Below are positions 1 to 7,126 of a DNA stretch of 10,626 nt, in pieces (the stretch's first letter is position 1; the number at the start of each line of letters is the position of its first letter). Under the pieces are notes generated by a model. That model saw only the letters and a list, made by a program, of their open reading frames with translations, ran no database searches and had not been told where the DNA came from. The stretch comes from RBG-16-66-20 sp038040245 (GTDB lineage: Bacteria > Pseudomonadota > Gammaproteobacteria > Burkholderiales > SG8-39): positions 1 to 10,626 of the forward strand of contig JBBPIU010000105.1 in assembly GCA_038040245.1 (NCBI GenBank), written 5' to 3'. The position numbers were made by a program, and so were the translations under genes.

Positions 1-44
1 CAACGCCGGTGATGTTCGGTGGCGCACATAATGTGACCCGGCAG

Positions 45-50
45 TAAGAT
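45..50 (+). promoter_or_regulatory. possible -10 element of the CAU tRNA
   Basis: TAAGAT lies 9 bases upstream of the tRNA, so a start about 7 bases downstream would fall right at the tRNA 5' end region. No good -35 is seen at 16-18 bases upstream (GCGCAC at 22-27). A small palindrome, CACAT-A-ATGTG (25-35), lies between. The first 59 bases otherwise hold nothing I recognise. Confidence 0.3.
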
Positions 51-59
51 GCGCGAGGA

Positions 60-133
60 GGGCCGGTAGCTCAGCTGGTTAGAGCAGAGGACTCATAATC
101 CTTTGGTCGTTGGTTCGATTCCAACCCGGCCCA
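60..133 (+). tRNA. tRNA with anticodon CAU, probably tRNA-Ile2 (lysidine type); elongator Met is the alternative
   Basis: The cloverleaf folds completely: acceptor GGGCCGG/CCGGCCC, D arm GCTC/GAGC, anticodon stem GAGGA/TCCTT with loop CTCATAA, variable TGGTC, T arm GTTGG-TTCGATT-CCAAC, discriminator A at 133. The anticodon is CAU. Automatic annotation would call this Met. However, acceptor pairs C4-G69 and C5-G68, the G27-U43 wobble closing the anticodon stem and the TGGTC variable loop are features of E. coli tRNA-Ile2, whose C34 is changed to lysidine by TilS so that it reads AUA. E. coli elongator Met lacks C4-G69/C5-G68 and has C27-G43. The Ile2 assignment is inference; the tRNA itself is certain. 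The 3' CCA is not encoded (the bases after discriminator A are CTT), so CCA must be added after transcription, unlike the tRNA at 1004. Confidence 0.93.
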
Positions 134-159
134 CTTCAATCCCATGCGCGAACGCCAGC

Positions 160-903
160 TCAGGCGGCCTTTTTCACCGCCTTGCGGTCGAGCAGCTTGC
201 CGAAATTGTCGAGCGAGAGCAGGTGCGCGTAGATGCGCGACAGGATGCCTTTCTTCACGAGGTTCTTGAGCTGGCTCGCGTTCAGGTGCTCGATCTTGCT
301 TTCGACGACGCGGTGCATCCCGGTGAGGTGAAGGGGATCGCCGCCCTGGTTGAATTTCGCCTGCATGGTGAAGGGCTCGAGCAGGCCGTAGTCGGCAAGG
401 ATGCCGCACATCTCGCGGCTGCGCTCCAGGTCGACTTCGTACTCCGTGAGCAGCACCTCGATCTCTTTCCACTTGGCCAGCGGTTGGCCCTTGGCGTCGA
501 ACATCGGCTCGCCGTCCTTGTCGTCCAGGTGGGACTTCTCGACGCAGATCAGCCGGTTCTGCTGCTCGACCTTGTCCAGTGTGACCTTGGTCATGCAGAA
601 GGGGAAGCGGCGCACGTAGGCCGGGACGTAGACATTGCTCGCCCACGTGCCGTTGTTGTCGTACAGGTTTTCGCCGGCGGACATTCCCAACACCGCGACC
701 GGCGTGAAGCTCTGGCTGTTGCCCGCAGTGGTGAAAATGATCGGATACTCGCGCGCGACCAGCGCGAATTCGGTGTAGCTGATCGGGATCGAATTCAGGC
801 CGCGCGCAAAAGCGGGCACTTCGCCCGGGGCGAGCAGGCGGACCTTCTGGTTGCGGCCCAGCGGGGCGATGTCTTTGTAGCCGAACGGCGGCTTGATATC
901 CAT
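160..903 (-). CDS. SapC family protein, function unknown
   Basis: A 247-residue protein starting MDIKPPFGYKDI. The start at 903 is chosen because GAGAGG sits 7 bases upstream, and an upstream in-frame ATG at 1002 would run into the tRNA-Ala promoter. The sequence matches my recollection of the SapC family (Pfam PF07277), named after a gene of the Campylobacter fetus S-layer locus. Typical traits are the N-terminal 'P..Y....PL....H/N..vr' stretch, the central FPF segment near residue 130, and the long E/K-rich middle. No signal peptide or membrane segment is seen, so it is probably cytoplasmic or exported by a non-Sec route. The C-terminus is lysine/alanine rich. It stands alone: there is no S-layer protein or secretion gene next to it, so an S-layer role cannot be inferred here. 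A promoter for it is seen at 925-953. Family call fairly sure; biochemical role unknown. Confidence 0.85.
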   Translation of the reverse strand: MDIKPPFGYKDIAPLGRNQKVRLLAPGEVPAFARGLNSIPISYTEFALVAREYPIIFTTAGNSQSFTPVAVLGMSAGENLYDNNGTWASNVYVPAYVRRFPFCMTKVTLDKVEQQNRLICVEKSHLDDKDGEPMFDAKGQPLAKWKEIEVLLTEYEVDLERSREMCGILADYGLLEPFTMQAKFNQGGDPLHLTGMHRVVESKIEHLNASQLKNLVKKGILSRIYAHLLSLDNFGKLLDRKAVKKAA

Positions 904-924
904 GGGTATTCCTCTCAAGCCTGA

Positions 925-953
925 ATGATAACGGGCGCCGCCCTGGCTGTCCG
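925..953 (-). promoter_or_regulatory. predicted sigma70-type promoter of the sapC-family gene
   Basis: Reading the minus strand, CGGACA (953-948), a 17-base spacer, then TATCAT (930-925), matching consensus at 4/6 and 5/6. The predicted start is near 918, giving a leader of about 15 bases that contains the GAGAGG ribosome-binding site. Prediction only. Confidence 0.5.
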
Positions 954-983
954 TGCGGCTGTTCTCCACAGGTCGAACTGCGG

Positions 984-989
984 TAAAAT
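984..989 (+). promoter_or_regulatory. possible -10 element of tRNA-Ala
   Basis: TAAAAT sits 14 bases upstream of the mature tRNA 5' end, a usual distance. The -35 region (about 961-966, GTTCTC) is poor. The 100 bases between sapC and this tRNA therefore appear to hold two divergent promoters. Confidence 0.35.
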
Positions 990-1003
990 TCCGCCCCTTC
1001 ACT

Positions 1004-1079
<76 letters not shown>

Positions 1080-1098
1080 GATTCTTCCGCTTAGGTTT

Positions 1099-1488
1099 TC
1101 AGCTCAAGTCGATCGCATGCCGCTTGAGTTCCGTCAGCGGCAGCATCGCCAGCGTCTCCTCGTGCGTCGCCGCCAGCACCACGGGCGGCGCGACGCCGGC
1201 ATCCAGCGCCTCCTTCCAGCGTCCTGCACAAAGGCACCACTGGTCGCCGGGCCTGAGTCCCGGGAACCCCGCTTGCGGATGGGGCGTCGTAAGGTCGTTG
1301 CCGCGTTTCTTCGAGAACGCGAGAAATTCACGCGTCACCCTGACGCAGACGACGTGCATGCCGGGATCGTCGTAACCGGTGTTGCAGCAGCCGTCGCGGT
1401 AGAAACCGGTCAGGGGATCCAGAGCGCAGGGCTGCAGCGGCTGGCCAACGACGTTGAGCGCCTGCTCGGATTGCCGGCGGTCTTTCAT
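1099..1488 (-). CDS. DUF2237 family Cys-rich protein
   Basis: A 129-residue cytoplasmic protein beginning MKDRRQSEQALNVVGQPL. It matches the DUF2237 family (PF09996) closely by the run 'QPLQPCALDPLTGFYRDGCC' followed by NTG, then 'EFLAFSKKRGNDL', 'GFPGLRPGDQWCLC' and 'RWKEA'. Several cysteines (C23, C37, C38, C49, C86, C88 by my count) suggest metal binding or redox chemistry, but no function is established. Its ATG overlaps the stop of the TPR gene upstream (ATGA, 1485-1488), so the two are translationally coupled. A longer in-frame start at 1647 was rejected: it overlaps the TPR gene and its extra residues have no family resemblance. It ends 20 bases from the tRNA-Ala, in convergent orientation. 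Confidence 0.88.
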   Translation of the reverse strand: MKDRRQSEQALNVVGQPLQPCALDPLTGFYRDGCCNTGYDDPGMHVVCVRVTREFLAFSKKRGNDLTTPHPQAGFPGLRPGDQWCLCAGRWKEALDAGVAPPVVLAATHEETLAMLPLTELKRHAIDLS

Positions 1489-1814
1489 CCGGCGAGTTTC
1501 TTCTCGATGCGGCGCGCATACACGGTCATCTCCTTTTCCGCCTGCTTGTCGCCTTTTTTCTGCGCCGCCGCGATGCCGCTGCGGTAGGCGTCGAGCGCTT
1601 CGGCCGTCTGCCCGGCGGCCTCCAGCGCTTTGCCGAGTGAACGCCACGCCGCGGAGTAGCCGGGGTCTTTTTCCACTGCGGCGCGCAGATACTCCGTCGC
1701 TCTTGCGGTGTTTTCTATTTTCAAATACTCCATTCCCAGCGAAAACCGCAGCAAGGCCCCGTCGCGCGGCGTGCCGAGCAGCTTCTCCAGGTTGGCGATG
1801 AGGGGCGTTGCCAT
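1485..1814 (-). CDS. small tetratricopeptide-repeat (TPR) protein
   Basis: A 109-residue all-helical protein starting MATPLIANLEKLLGTPRDG. Residues about 21-88 contain two TPR-like units: 'LRFSLGMEYLKIENTARATE' and, after KDPGYSAAW, 'LGKALEAAGQTAEALDAYRS', with the usual G/A-Y/F-A pattern and P at the unit end. The C-terminus (about 85-109) is strongly basic and helical. There is no signal peptide, so it probably acts in the cytoplasm as a protein-protein adaptor; no partner can be named. The start at 1814 was preferred over a longer frame to 2267, which would run antisense through ridA. No ribosome-binding site precedes it; a TATCTT lies 6 bases upstream of the ATG, so the message may be leaderless. 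The gene overlaps the DUF2237 gene by 4 bases. Confidence 0.85.
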   Translation of the reverse strand: MATPLIANLEKLLGTPRDGALLRFSLGMEYLKIENTARATEYLRAAVEKDPGYSAAWRSLGKALEAAGQTAEALDAYRSGIAAAQKKGDKQAEKEMTVYARRIEKKLAG

Positions 1815-1832
1815 TGGGCTAAGATACCCGCT
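1815..1832. promoter_or_regulatory. 18-bp divergent promoter with near-symmetric -10 (ridA operon / TPR unit)
   Basis: Only 18 bases separate the ATG of the minus-strand TPR gene (1814) from the ATG of ridA (1833). They contain GGGCTAAGATACCC. The plus strand reads TAAGAT (1820-1825), 7 bases before the ridA ATG. The minus strand reads TATCTT (1826-1821), 6 bases before the TPR ATG. Both are acceptable -10 hexamers and each places transcription start on or next to the start codon. Neither gene has a visible Shine-Dalgarno, which agrees with leaderless messages. The -35 regions are weak on both sides (3/6 or less at 17 bases). Confidence 0.45.
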
Positions 1833-2210
1833 ATGAAGACCCCGATCCAGACCGATGGCGCGCCCGCGGCGATCGGCACTTATTCGCAGGCGGTGCGCGC
1901 CGGAGACACGGTCTACGTTTCCGGTCAGATCGGTTTCGATCCGGCAAGCATGCAACTGGTGGAGGGCATCGACGCCCAGATCGATCGCGTGTTCAGGAAC
2001 CTCGCCGCGATCGCGCAAGCCGCGGGATTGGGATTGGATCGCGCCGTGCGCATGACGGTTTACCTTACCGACCTGGGCCATTTCGCGAAAGTGAACGAGA
2101 TCATGGCGCAGTACGTCGGCCAACCGTATCCCTCGCGCGCGGCGATCGGGGTCGCGAGCCTGCCGCGCGGCGCGCTGGTAGAGATCGACTGCATCCTGTA
2201 CGCCGGTTGA
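1833..2210 (+). CDS. ridA: RidA family 2-iminobutanoate/2-iminopropanoate deaminase
   Basis: A 125-residue protein of the usual family length. RidA hydrolyses reactive enamine/imine intermediates released by PLP enzymes such as threonine dehydratase, giving 2-ketoacids and ammonia, and so protects other PLP enzymes. It works as a cytoplasmic trimer. Visible family traits are 'APAAIGTYSQAV' (residues 10-21), 'VYVSGQI' (27-33), and 'PSRAAIGVASLPRGALVEID' (100-119). These include R102, aligned with the catalytic Arg of E. coli RidA, and E117. The start is fixed by the family N-terminus and sits 18 bases from the divergent TPR gene, with no Shine-Dalgarno. It is the first gene of the plus-strand operon; its stop overlaps the recG start by 4 bases (TTGA). 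Confidence 0.95.
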   Translation: MKTPIQTDGAPAAIGTYSQAVRAGDTVYVSGQIGFDPASMQLVEGIDAQIDRVFRNLAAIAQAAGLGLDRAVRMTVYLTDLGHFAKVNEIMAQYVGQPYPSRAAIGVASLPRGALVEIDCILYAG

Positions 2211-4237
2211 AGCGCGAACCCGCGCCCGCGGTCGCAAAAAAGCTCGCCAAGCTCGGCCTGCGTTCACCGGACGACCTCGCCCTGCATCTGCCTCACCGCT
2301 ACGAGGATGAAACCCGCCTCACTGCGCCGGAGCTCGCGCCCGCCGGCAAGCCGGTGCTGGTCGAAGCGCGCGTCGAGCGTGCAGACGTCGCCTACCGGCC
2401 CAAGCGCCAGCTCGTGGTCCATGCCGAGGGCCTGGTGCTGCGCTTTCTCAATTTCTACGGCAGCCAGCTGAAAGCATTGCAACGCGCGGCGGATGAAGGC
2501 CTGCTGGTGCGCGCCTACGGCGAGGTTCGCCCGGGCTTTTTCGGCGCGGAGATGGTGCATCCGCGCTACCGCGTCGTCCCGGCCGGAGAGCCGCTCGCGC
2601 AGGCACTGACGCCGGTTTATCCGACCACCGCCGGTTTGTCGCAGTACGCGCTGCGCAAGCTGGTGCTCGAGGCGCTCGATGAAGCGGTGCTGGAGGACAC
2701 CTTGCCCGAGCCGGTGCGGCGGCGCCATGCGCTTGCCGGCATCGCCGAGAGCATCCGTTGCCTGCACCGGCCGGCGCCCGATGCTTCTCCGGCGGAGCTC
2801 ACCGAGCGCAGCGGCGAGGCATGGCGGCGCGTCAAGTTCGACGAACTGCTCGCGCAGCAGCTCTCGATGCGCATGGCGTACCGCGCGCGCCGCAGCCGGA
2901 ACGCGGTTGCCTTGCCCTCGAACGGGCCGCTTCTCAAGCGCTTCCTCGGCAAGCTGCCGTTCCGCCTGACGCGCGCGCAAAGGCGCGCCATGACGGAAAT
3001 CCTGCGCGATCTCGCCCAACCGCATCCGATGCAGCGCCTGCTGCAGGGCGATGTCGGCAGCGGCAAGACCATCGTCGCCGCGATCGCCTGCCTCGCCGCG
3101 ATCGACGCCGGCTGCCAGGCGGCGGTGATGGCGCCCACCGAAATCCTTGCCGAGCAGCATTTGCGCAAGTTCTCCGAGTGGCTCGGCCCCCTGGGCGTGC
3201 CGATCGCCTGGTTGCACGGCGGCCTTTCGGCGGCCGAGAAGAAGGCGGTGGTGAAGCGGCTGCAGGGCCCGGCGCCGGTCGTCGCCATCGGCACGCACGC
3301 GCTGTTCCAGAAGAAGGTGGCGTTCTCGCGCCTCGCGCTCGCGATCGTGGACGAACAGCACCGTTTCGGCGTGCAGCAGCGGCTCGCCCTGCGCAAGAAA
3401 GCGGAATCGGACCAGGCGCCGCACCAGCTGATGATGAGCGCGACGCCGATCCCGCGCACGCTCTCGATGAGCTATTACGCCGACTTGGACGTGTCTACGA
3501 TCGACGAGCTACCTCCCGGGCGGCGCGGCGTCGCCACGCGCCTGGTCTCGAGCGGCCGGCGCGCCGAGGTTCTGAAGCGCATCCGCGAGGCCTGCGCCGA
3601 AGGGCAGCAGGCGTACTGGGTGTGCCCTGTCATTGAAGAGTCGAAAGAAGGAGATCTGCAGACCGCGGTGGATACGTTCGAGTCGCTTCGCATTGAATTG
3701 AAAAACCTGCGGGTGGGGTTGTTGCACGGCCGTCTGCCCGTCGCCGAAAAGGCGCAGACCATGAAGTTATTTTCTACAGGGAAAATTCAATTGCTGGTCG
3801 CAACCACGGTGATCGAAGTCGGCCTGGACGTCGCCAACGCCTCGCTGATGGTGATCGAGCACGCGGAGCGCTTCGGCCTCGCCCAACTGCACCAGCTGCG
3901 CGGACGCATCGGACGCGGTTCGCGCGAGAGCGTCTGCATCCTGCTCTATGCCTCGCCGCTGTCGGAAACGGCGCGTGCGCGGTTGAAGGTGATCTTCGAG
4001 ACCCGCGACGGCTTCGAGATCGCGCGCCAGGACCTGCTGCAGCGCGGGCCCGGTGAAGTGCTCGGTGAGCGCCAGAGCGGCATGCCGCTGCTGCGCTACG
4101 CGGATCTGGAGAAGGATGCGCTGCTGGCGCGCGAGGCGCGCGAGGCGGCGGAGAGGCTGCTCGACGACGAGCCGCACGCTGCGCGGCGCCACGTCCAGCG
4201 CTGGCTCGCTTCGCGCCACGAGTACTCGCGCGCCTGA
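2207..4237 (+). CDS. recG: ATP-dependent DNA helicase RecG
   Basis: A 676-residue monomeric superfamily-2 translocase that reverses stalled replication forks and branch-migrates Holliday junctions (E. coli RecG has 693 residues). Order: the wedge/OB region in the first ~150 residues ('LALHLPHRYED', 'FLNFYGSQLK', 'GAEMVHP'), then helicase motif I GDVGSGKT (281-288), motif II DEQHRFG (382-388), motif III MSATPIPRT (410-418), motif VI LRGRIGRG (564-571), and a C-terminal domain with 'RQDLLQRGPGEVLGERQSG'. All helicase motifs are intact. The start is a TTG at 2207 overlapping the ridA stop. No ribosome-binding site is visible, so translation probably depends on coupling. The N-terminus lacks the first ~10 residues of E. 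coli RecG (the LTGVG segment), so either it is slightly short or a rarer upstream start such as CTG at 2189 is used. Confidence 0.97.
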   Translation: MKREPAPAVAKKLAKLGLRSPDDLALHLPHRYEDETRLTAPELAPAGKPVLVEARVERADVAYRPKRQLVVHAEGLVLRFLNFYGSQLKALQRAADEGLLVRAYGEVRPGFFGAEMVHPRYRVVPAGEPLAQALTPVYPTTAGLSQYALRKLVLEALDEAVLEDTLPEPVRRRHALAGIAESIRCLHRPAPDASPAELTERSGEAWRRVKFDELLAQQLSMRMAYRARRSRNAVALPSNGPLLKRFLGKLPFRLTRAQRRAMTEILRDLAQPHPMQRLLQGDVGSGKTIVAAIACLAAIDAGCQAAVMAPTEILAEQHLRKFSEWLGPLGVPIAWLHGGLSAAEKKAVVKRLQGPAPVVAIGTHALFQKKVAFSRLALAIVDEQHRFGVQQRLALRKKAESDQAPHQLMMSATPIPRTLSMSYYADLDVSTIDELPPGRRGVATRLVSSGRRAEVLKRIREACAEGQQAYWVCPVIEESKEGDLQTAVDTFESLRIELKNLRVGLLHGRLPVAEKAQTMKLFSTGKIQLLVATTVIEVGLDVANASLMVIEHAERFGLAQLHQLRGRIGRGSRESVCILLYASPLSETARARLKVIFETRDGFEIARQDLLQRGPGEVLGERQSGMPLLRYADLEKDALLAREAREAAERLLDDEPHAARRHVQRWLASRHEYSRA

Positions 4238-4257
4238 TATTCTCTCCCGCTGCAGCC

Positions 4258-5127
4258 ATGAACCTCGCCTCCATCGCCAAGCGTATCGACGCCTATGAGC
4301 GGCTCATGCGGCTCGACAAGCCGGTCGGCACGCTGCTGCTGCTCTGGCCGACGTTGTGGGCGGTCTGGATTGCCGCGCGCGGCCAGCCGTTTGCCGACGT
4401 GGTGATGATCTTCGTTGTCGGCACCGTCCTGATGCGCTCTGCTGGCTGCGCGATCAACGACTGGGCCGACCGCGATTTCGACGGCCGCGTCGCGCGTACC
4501 CGGGACCGGCCGCTTGCCGCCGGCGAGATCGCGCCCAAGGAAGCATTGATACTGGCCGCGGCGCTGGCAGCGCTCGCTTTCTGCTTCGCGCTGTTCCTCA
4601 ACCGTTTTGCGATCCTGCTCTCTTTCGTGGCGCTCGCGATCGCCTGCTTGTATCCGTTCGCCAAGCGCTACTTTGCGCTGCCGCAGCTTTGCCTCGGGGT
4701 CGCCTTCGGCTTCGGCGTCCCGATGGCCTTTGCGGCGATACGCAACGCGCTTCCATGGGAGTGCTGGGCGCTGTTTGCAGCGAGCGTGTTCTACGGTTTT
4801 GCCTACGACACCGAGTACGCGATGGTCGACCGCGACGATGACCTCAAGATCGGCATCCACACCTCGGCGATCGCCCTGGGCCGCTATGACGTGGCCGCGG
4901 TGATGGCGAGCTACGCGCTGATGGTCGCGCTGCTGGCCTGGGTCGGCATCGCGCTGCAGATCGGCTGGCCGTACTACGCCGGCCTCGCGGCGGCGGCGGG
5001 CATGATGCTCTACCATTACACGCTGATCCGCGAGCGCTCGCCGGAGGGCTGTTTCCGGGCGTTCCGGCACAATAACTGGGTTGGCCTGGTCATCTTCGCC
5101 GGAATCGCGCTTTCACTCTACCTGTGA
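4258..5127 (+). CDS. ubiA: 4-hydroxybenzoate polyprenyltransferase UbiA
   Basis: A 289-residue integral inner-membrane protein of normal length. It attaches the polyprenyl tail to 4-hydroxybenzoate, the first membrane step of ubiquinone synthesis, using Mg2+. The two Asp-rich motifs that bind the diphosphate are both present: NDWADRDFD at 67-75, followed by 'RTRDRPLAAGEI', and 'YDTEYAMVDRDDD' at 183-195 followed by LKIGIHTSAI. In E. coli the third residue after YD is Q; here it is E186. About nine hydrophobic segments cover the rest. The gene starts 20 bases after recG with no clear Shine-Dalgarno and its stop overlaps the next start (GTGA). ubiC, which supplies 4-hydroxybenzoate, is not next to it. 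Confidence 0.97.
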   Translation: MNLASIAKRIDAYERLMRLDKPVGTLLLLWPTLWAVWIAARGQPFADVVMIFVVGTVLMRSAGCAINDWADRDFDGRVARTRDRPLAAGEIAPKEALILAAALAALAFCFALFLNRFAILLSFVALAIACLYPFAKRYFALPQLCLGVAFGFGVPMAFAAIRNALPWECWALFAASVFYGFAYDTEYAMVDRDDDLKIGIHTSAIALGRYDVAAVMASYALMVALLAWVGIALQIGWPYYAGLAAAAGMMLYHYTLIRERSPEGCFRAFRHNNWVGLVIFAGIALSLYL

Positions 5128-5660
5128 GCCTCGACAGTCCCATTGCTGAATTCGAGTTTGGTTCCGGCGCGCAGCGCGGCTCGCGTCTGACCCTGTACGC
5201 AAACCGGCTGGTGCATCAGGGCGGCGATGTGATGGAGGCGGTGCCACTCGCGCAGCTCGCAGCGGTGGGCGTCGCCTTCGAGCGCGACCACCGCAAGCTC
5301 AACTGGGCGGTGGCGCTGCTGGTCCTCGCTCTTATTCTCGCGTCGATCTCGGGGCCGCTGCAAAGCTGGATTGCCGCTTCGGTGGCGCAAGTCGGCGACC
5401 CGGTACGCCGCGAATCGCTCGATGCGGTACTGCTTGGGGTATTCAAGGCGCTCGGTGGCTTCGCACGCATCCTGCCCGGGCTTGCCGCGGCGCTCGCGGC
5501 GGTGGCGGCGGCGTTGCTGGTGTTCTTCTGGCTCGGCGCGACGGTGCTGACGCTCGCTTTCGCCGCGGCGGAGCGCAGCTACGCGGTGCGGGGGCGCAAC
5601 CGCTTCCTGGTCGAGTTCGCGCTGACCGTGGCCGATCAGCTTGCGGCGCGCAAGGGCTAG
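5124..5660 (+). CDS. uncharacterised two-segment membrane protein in the ubi operon
   Basis: A 178-residue protein that I do not recognise at family level. The start is a GTG overlapping the ubiA stop (GTGA, 5124-5127), so it is translationally coupled. Residues 1-58 are soluble and beta-like: 'LTLYANRLVHQGGDVMEAVP' then LAQLAAVGVAFE, resembling the bacterial PH-like pattern of a short sheet that sets a threshold at a membrane. A first membrane helix spans about 61-76, followed by a loop with charged residues (RRES), then a long hydrophobic region (about 114-149) that could form one or two helices. The tail is basic and helical. Its stop is 2 bases before ubiD. Position between ubiA and ubiD suggests a link with membrane ubiquinone synthesis, but this is inference from context only; it could also be a hitchhiker. 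Confidence 0.8.
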   Translation: MSLDSPIAEFEFGSGAQRGSRLTLYANRLVHQGGDVMEAVPLAQLAAVGVAFERDHRKLNWAVALLVLALILASISGPLQSWIAASVAQVGDPVRRESLDAVLLGVFKALGGFARILPGLAAALAAVAAALLVFFWLGATVLTLAFAAAERSYAVRGRNRFLVEFALTVADQLAARKG

Positions 5661-5662
5661 AG

Positions 5663-7126
5663 ATGCATTACGCCGACCTGCGCGATTTTCTGGGCCAGCT
5701 CGAGCGCATCGGCGAACTCAAGCGTATTCAGGCCGAGGTCTCGCCGCGTCTGGAAATGACCGAGATCTGCGACCGCGTGCTGCGCCAGGGTGGCCCGGCG
5801 ATCCTGTTCGAGCGGCCGTCCGGACATTCGATGCCGGTACTCGGAAATCTCTTCGGCACGGTGCGGCGCGTGTGCCTGGCGATGGGCGTGGAAGACACCG
5901 CTGCGCTGCGGGAACTCGGCAAGCTGCTTGCGTACCTGCGGGAACCCGAACCGCCCACGGGGTTGCGCGACGTCTGGGAAAAGCTGCCGTTGCTCAAGCA
6001 GGTTCTCAACATGCAGCCCAGGGAAATCTCTTCGGCGCCCTGCCAGGAAATCGTCCGCGAAGGCAAAGACGTCGATCTGTCGCAACTGCCGGTGCAGACC
6101 TGCTGGCCCGAAGACGCGGGACCGCTCATCACCTGGGGCCTTACCGTGACGCGGGGCCCGCTGAAGACGCGCCAGAACCTCGGCATCTACCGGCAGCAGG
6201 TGATTGCGCCCAACCGCGTCATCATGCGCTGGCTCGCGCACCGCGGCGGCGCGCTCGATTACCGCGACCATGTGCTCGCGCACCCGGGCGAGCCGTTTCC
6301 GGTCGTGGTCGCGCTGGGCGCCGATCCGGCGACCATGCTTGGCGCGGTGACGCCGGTGCCGGACTCACTCGGCGAATACCAGTTCGCGGGCCTGCTGCGC
6401 GGCGCGCGCACCGAGGTGGTGAAGTGTCTGGGCAGCGCGCTGCAGGTGCCGGCTTCCGCGGAGATCGTGCTCGAGGGCGTGATCGAACCGGGCGACGCCG
6501 CGCTGGAAGGGCCGCACGGCGATCACACCGGCTACTACAACGAAGCCGAGAAATTTCCGGTGCTGACGGTCGAGCGCATCACCACGCGCCGCTCGCCGAT
6601 CTATCACAGCACCTACACCGGCAAACCGCCGGACGAGCCCGCCATGTTGGGCGTCGCGCTCAATGAAGTTTTTATACCTTTACTTCAAAAACAATTTCCG
6701 GAAATCGTGGATTTCTATTTGCCGCCCGAAGGATGCTCCTACCGCATGGCCGTGGTGAGCATGAAAAAGCAGTATCCGGGCCACGCCAAGCGCGTGATGT
6801 TCGGCGTCTGGAGCTACCTGCGGCAGTTCATGTACACCAAGTTCATCGTCGTGGTGAACGACGACATCGATGCGCGCGACTGGAAGGAAGTGGTTTGGGC
6901 GATCACCACGCGCGTCGATCCGGCGCGCGACACGCTGATCGCCGAGAACACGCCGATCGACTACCTCGATTTCGCCAGCCCTGTCGCGGGCCTGGGCTCG
7001 AAGATGGGCATCGACGCCACGCACAAGTGGCCGGGCGAGACGGCACGCCAATGGGGGCGCCCCATCACGATGGATGCTGACGTTAAGCGCCGCGTGGACG
7101 AGCTCTGGAAGGAACTCGGACTATGA
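5663..7126 (+). CDS. ubiD: 4-hydroxy-3-polyprenylbenzoate decarboxylase UbiD
   Basis: A 487-residue enzyme (E. coli UbiD 497) that decarboxylates polyprenyl-4-hydroxybenzoate to polyprenylphenol in ubiquinone synthesis, using prenylated FMN made by UbiX, plus a divalent metal and K+. Similarity to E. coli UbiD is very high throughout: 'LITWGLTVTRGP', 'RQNLGIYRQQ' (170-179, with cofactor/metal-binding N172), 'MRWLAHRGGALDY', 'PVVVALGADPATMLGAVTPV', EVVKC (251-255), 'GPHGDHTGYYNEAEKFP' (D287, E294), 'QKQFPEIVDFYLPPEGCSYR' and 'SPVAGLGSKMGIDAT'. The acidic and Arg residues needed for catalysis appear intact. AAGGG about 7 bases upstream can serve as ribosome-binding site. ubiX is not in the window. 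The stop overlaps the next gene (ATGA). Confidence 0.97.
   Translation: MHYADLRDFLGQLERIGELKRIQAEVSPRLEMTEICDRVLRQGGPAILFERPSGHSMPVLGNLFGTVRRVCLAMGVEDTAALRELGKLLAYLREPEPPTGLRDVWEKLPLLKQVLNMQPREISSAPCQEIVREGKDVDLSQLPVQTCWPEDAGPLITWGLTVTRGPLKTRQNLGIYRQQVIAPNRVIMRWLAHRGGALDYRDHVLAHPGEPFPVVVALGADPATMLGAVTPVPDSLGEYQFAGLLRGARTEVVKCLGSALQVPASAEIVLEGVIEPGDAALEGPHGDHTGYYNEAEKFPVLTVERITTRRSPIYHSTYTGKPPDEPAMLGVALNEVFIPLLQKQFPEIVDFYLPPEGCSYRMAVVSMKKQYPGHAKRVMFGVWSYLRQFMYTKFIVVVNDDIDARDWKEVVWAITTRVDPARDTLIAENTPIDYLDFASPVAGLGSKMGIDATHKWPGETARQWGRPITMDADVKRRVDELWKELGL

Noticed and set aside
25..35. CACAT-A-ATGTG palindrome upstream of the first tRNA
   Set aside because: Arms of only 5 bp, no known operator matches it, and no second copy is seen at the other tRNA; chance is likely.
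162..182. AGGCGG/CCGCCT inverted repeat with a T run in the loop
   Set aside because: Lies within the Lys/Ala codons at the end of the sapC gene, the T run is in the loop rather than after the stem, so it is not a proper terminator.
103..924. Plus-strand open frame of 273 codons
   Set aside because: It runs antisense through the sapC-family gene and begins inside the tRNA; its His/Val/Arg-rich product is typical of the complement of GC-rich coding DNA.
2264..3424. Minus-strand open frame of 386 codons
   Set aside because: Antisense shadow of recG; the recG frame carries all helicase motifs.
5641..6666. Plus-strand open frame of 341 codons
   Set aside because: Out-of-frame shadow of ubiD, Arg/Ala/Gly-rich, with no motif; the ubiD frame matches the family end to end.
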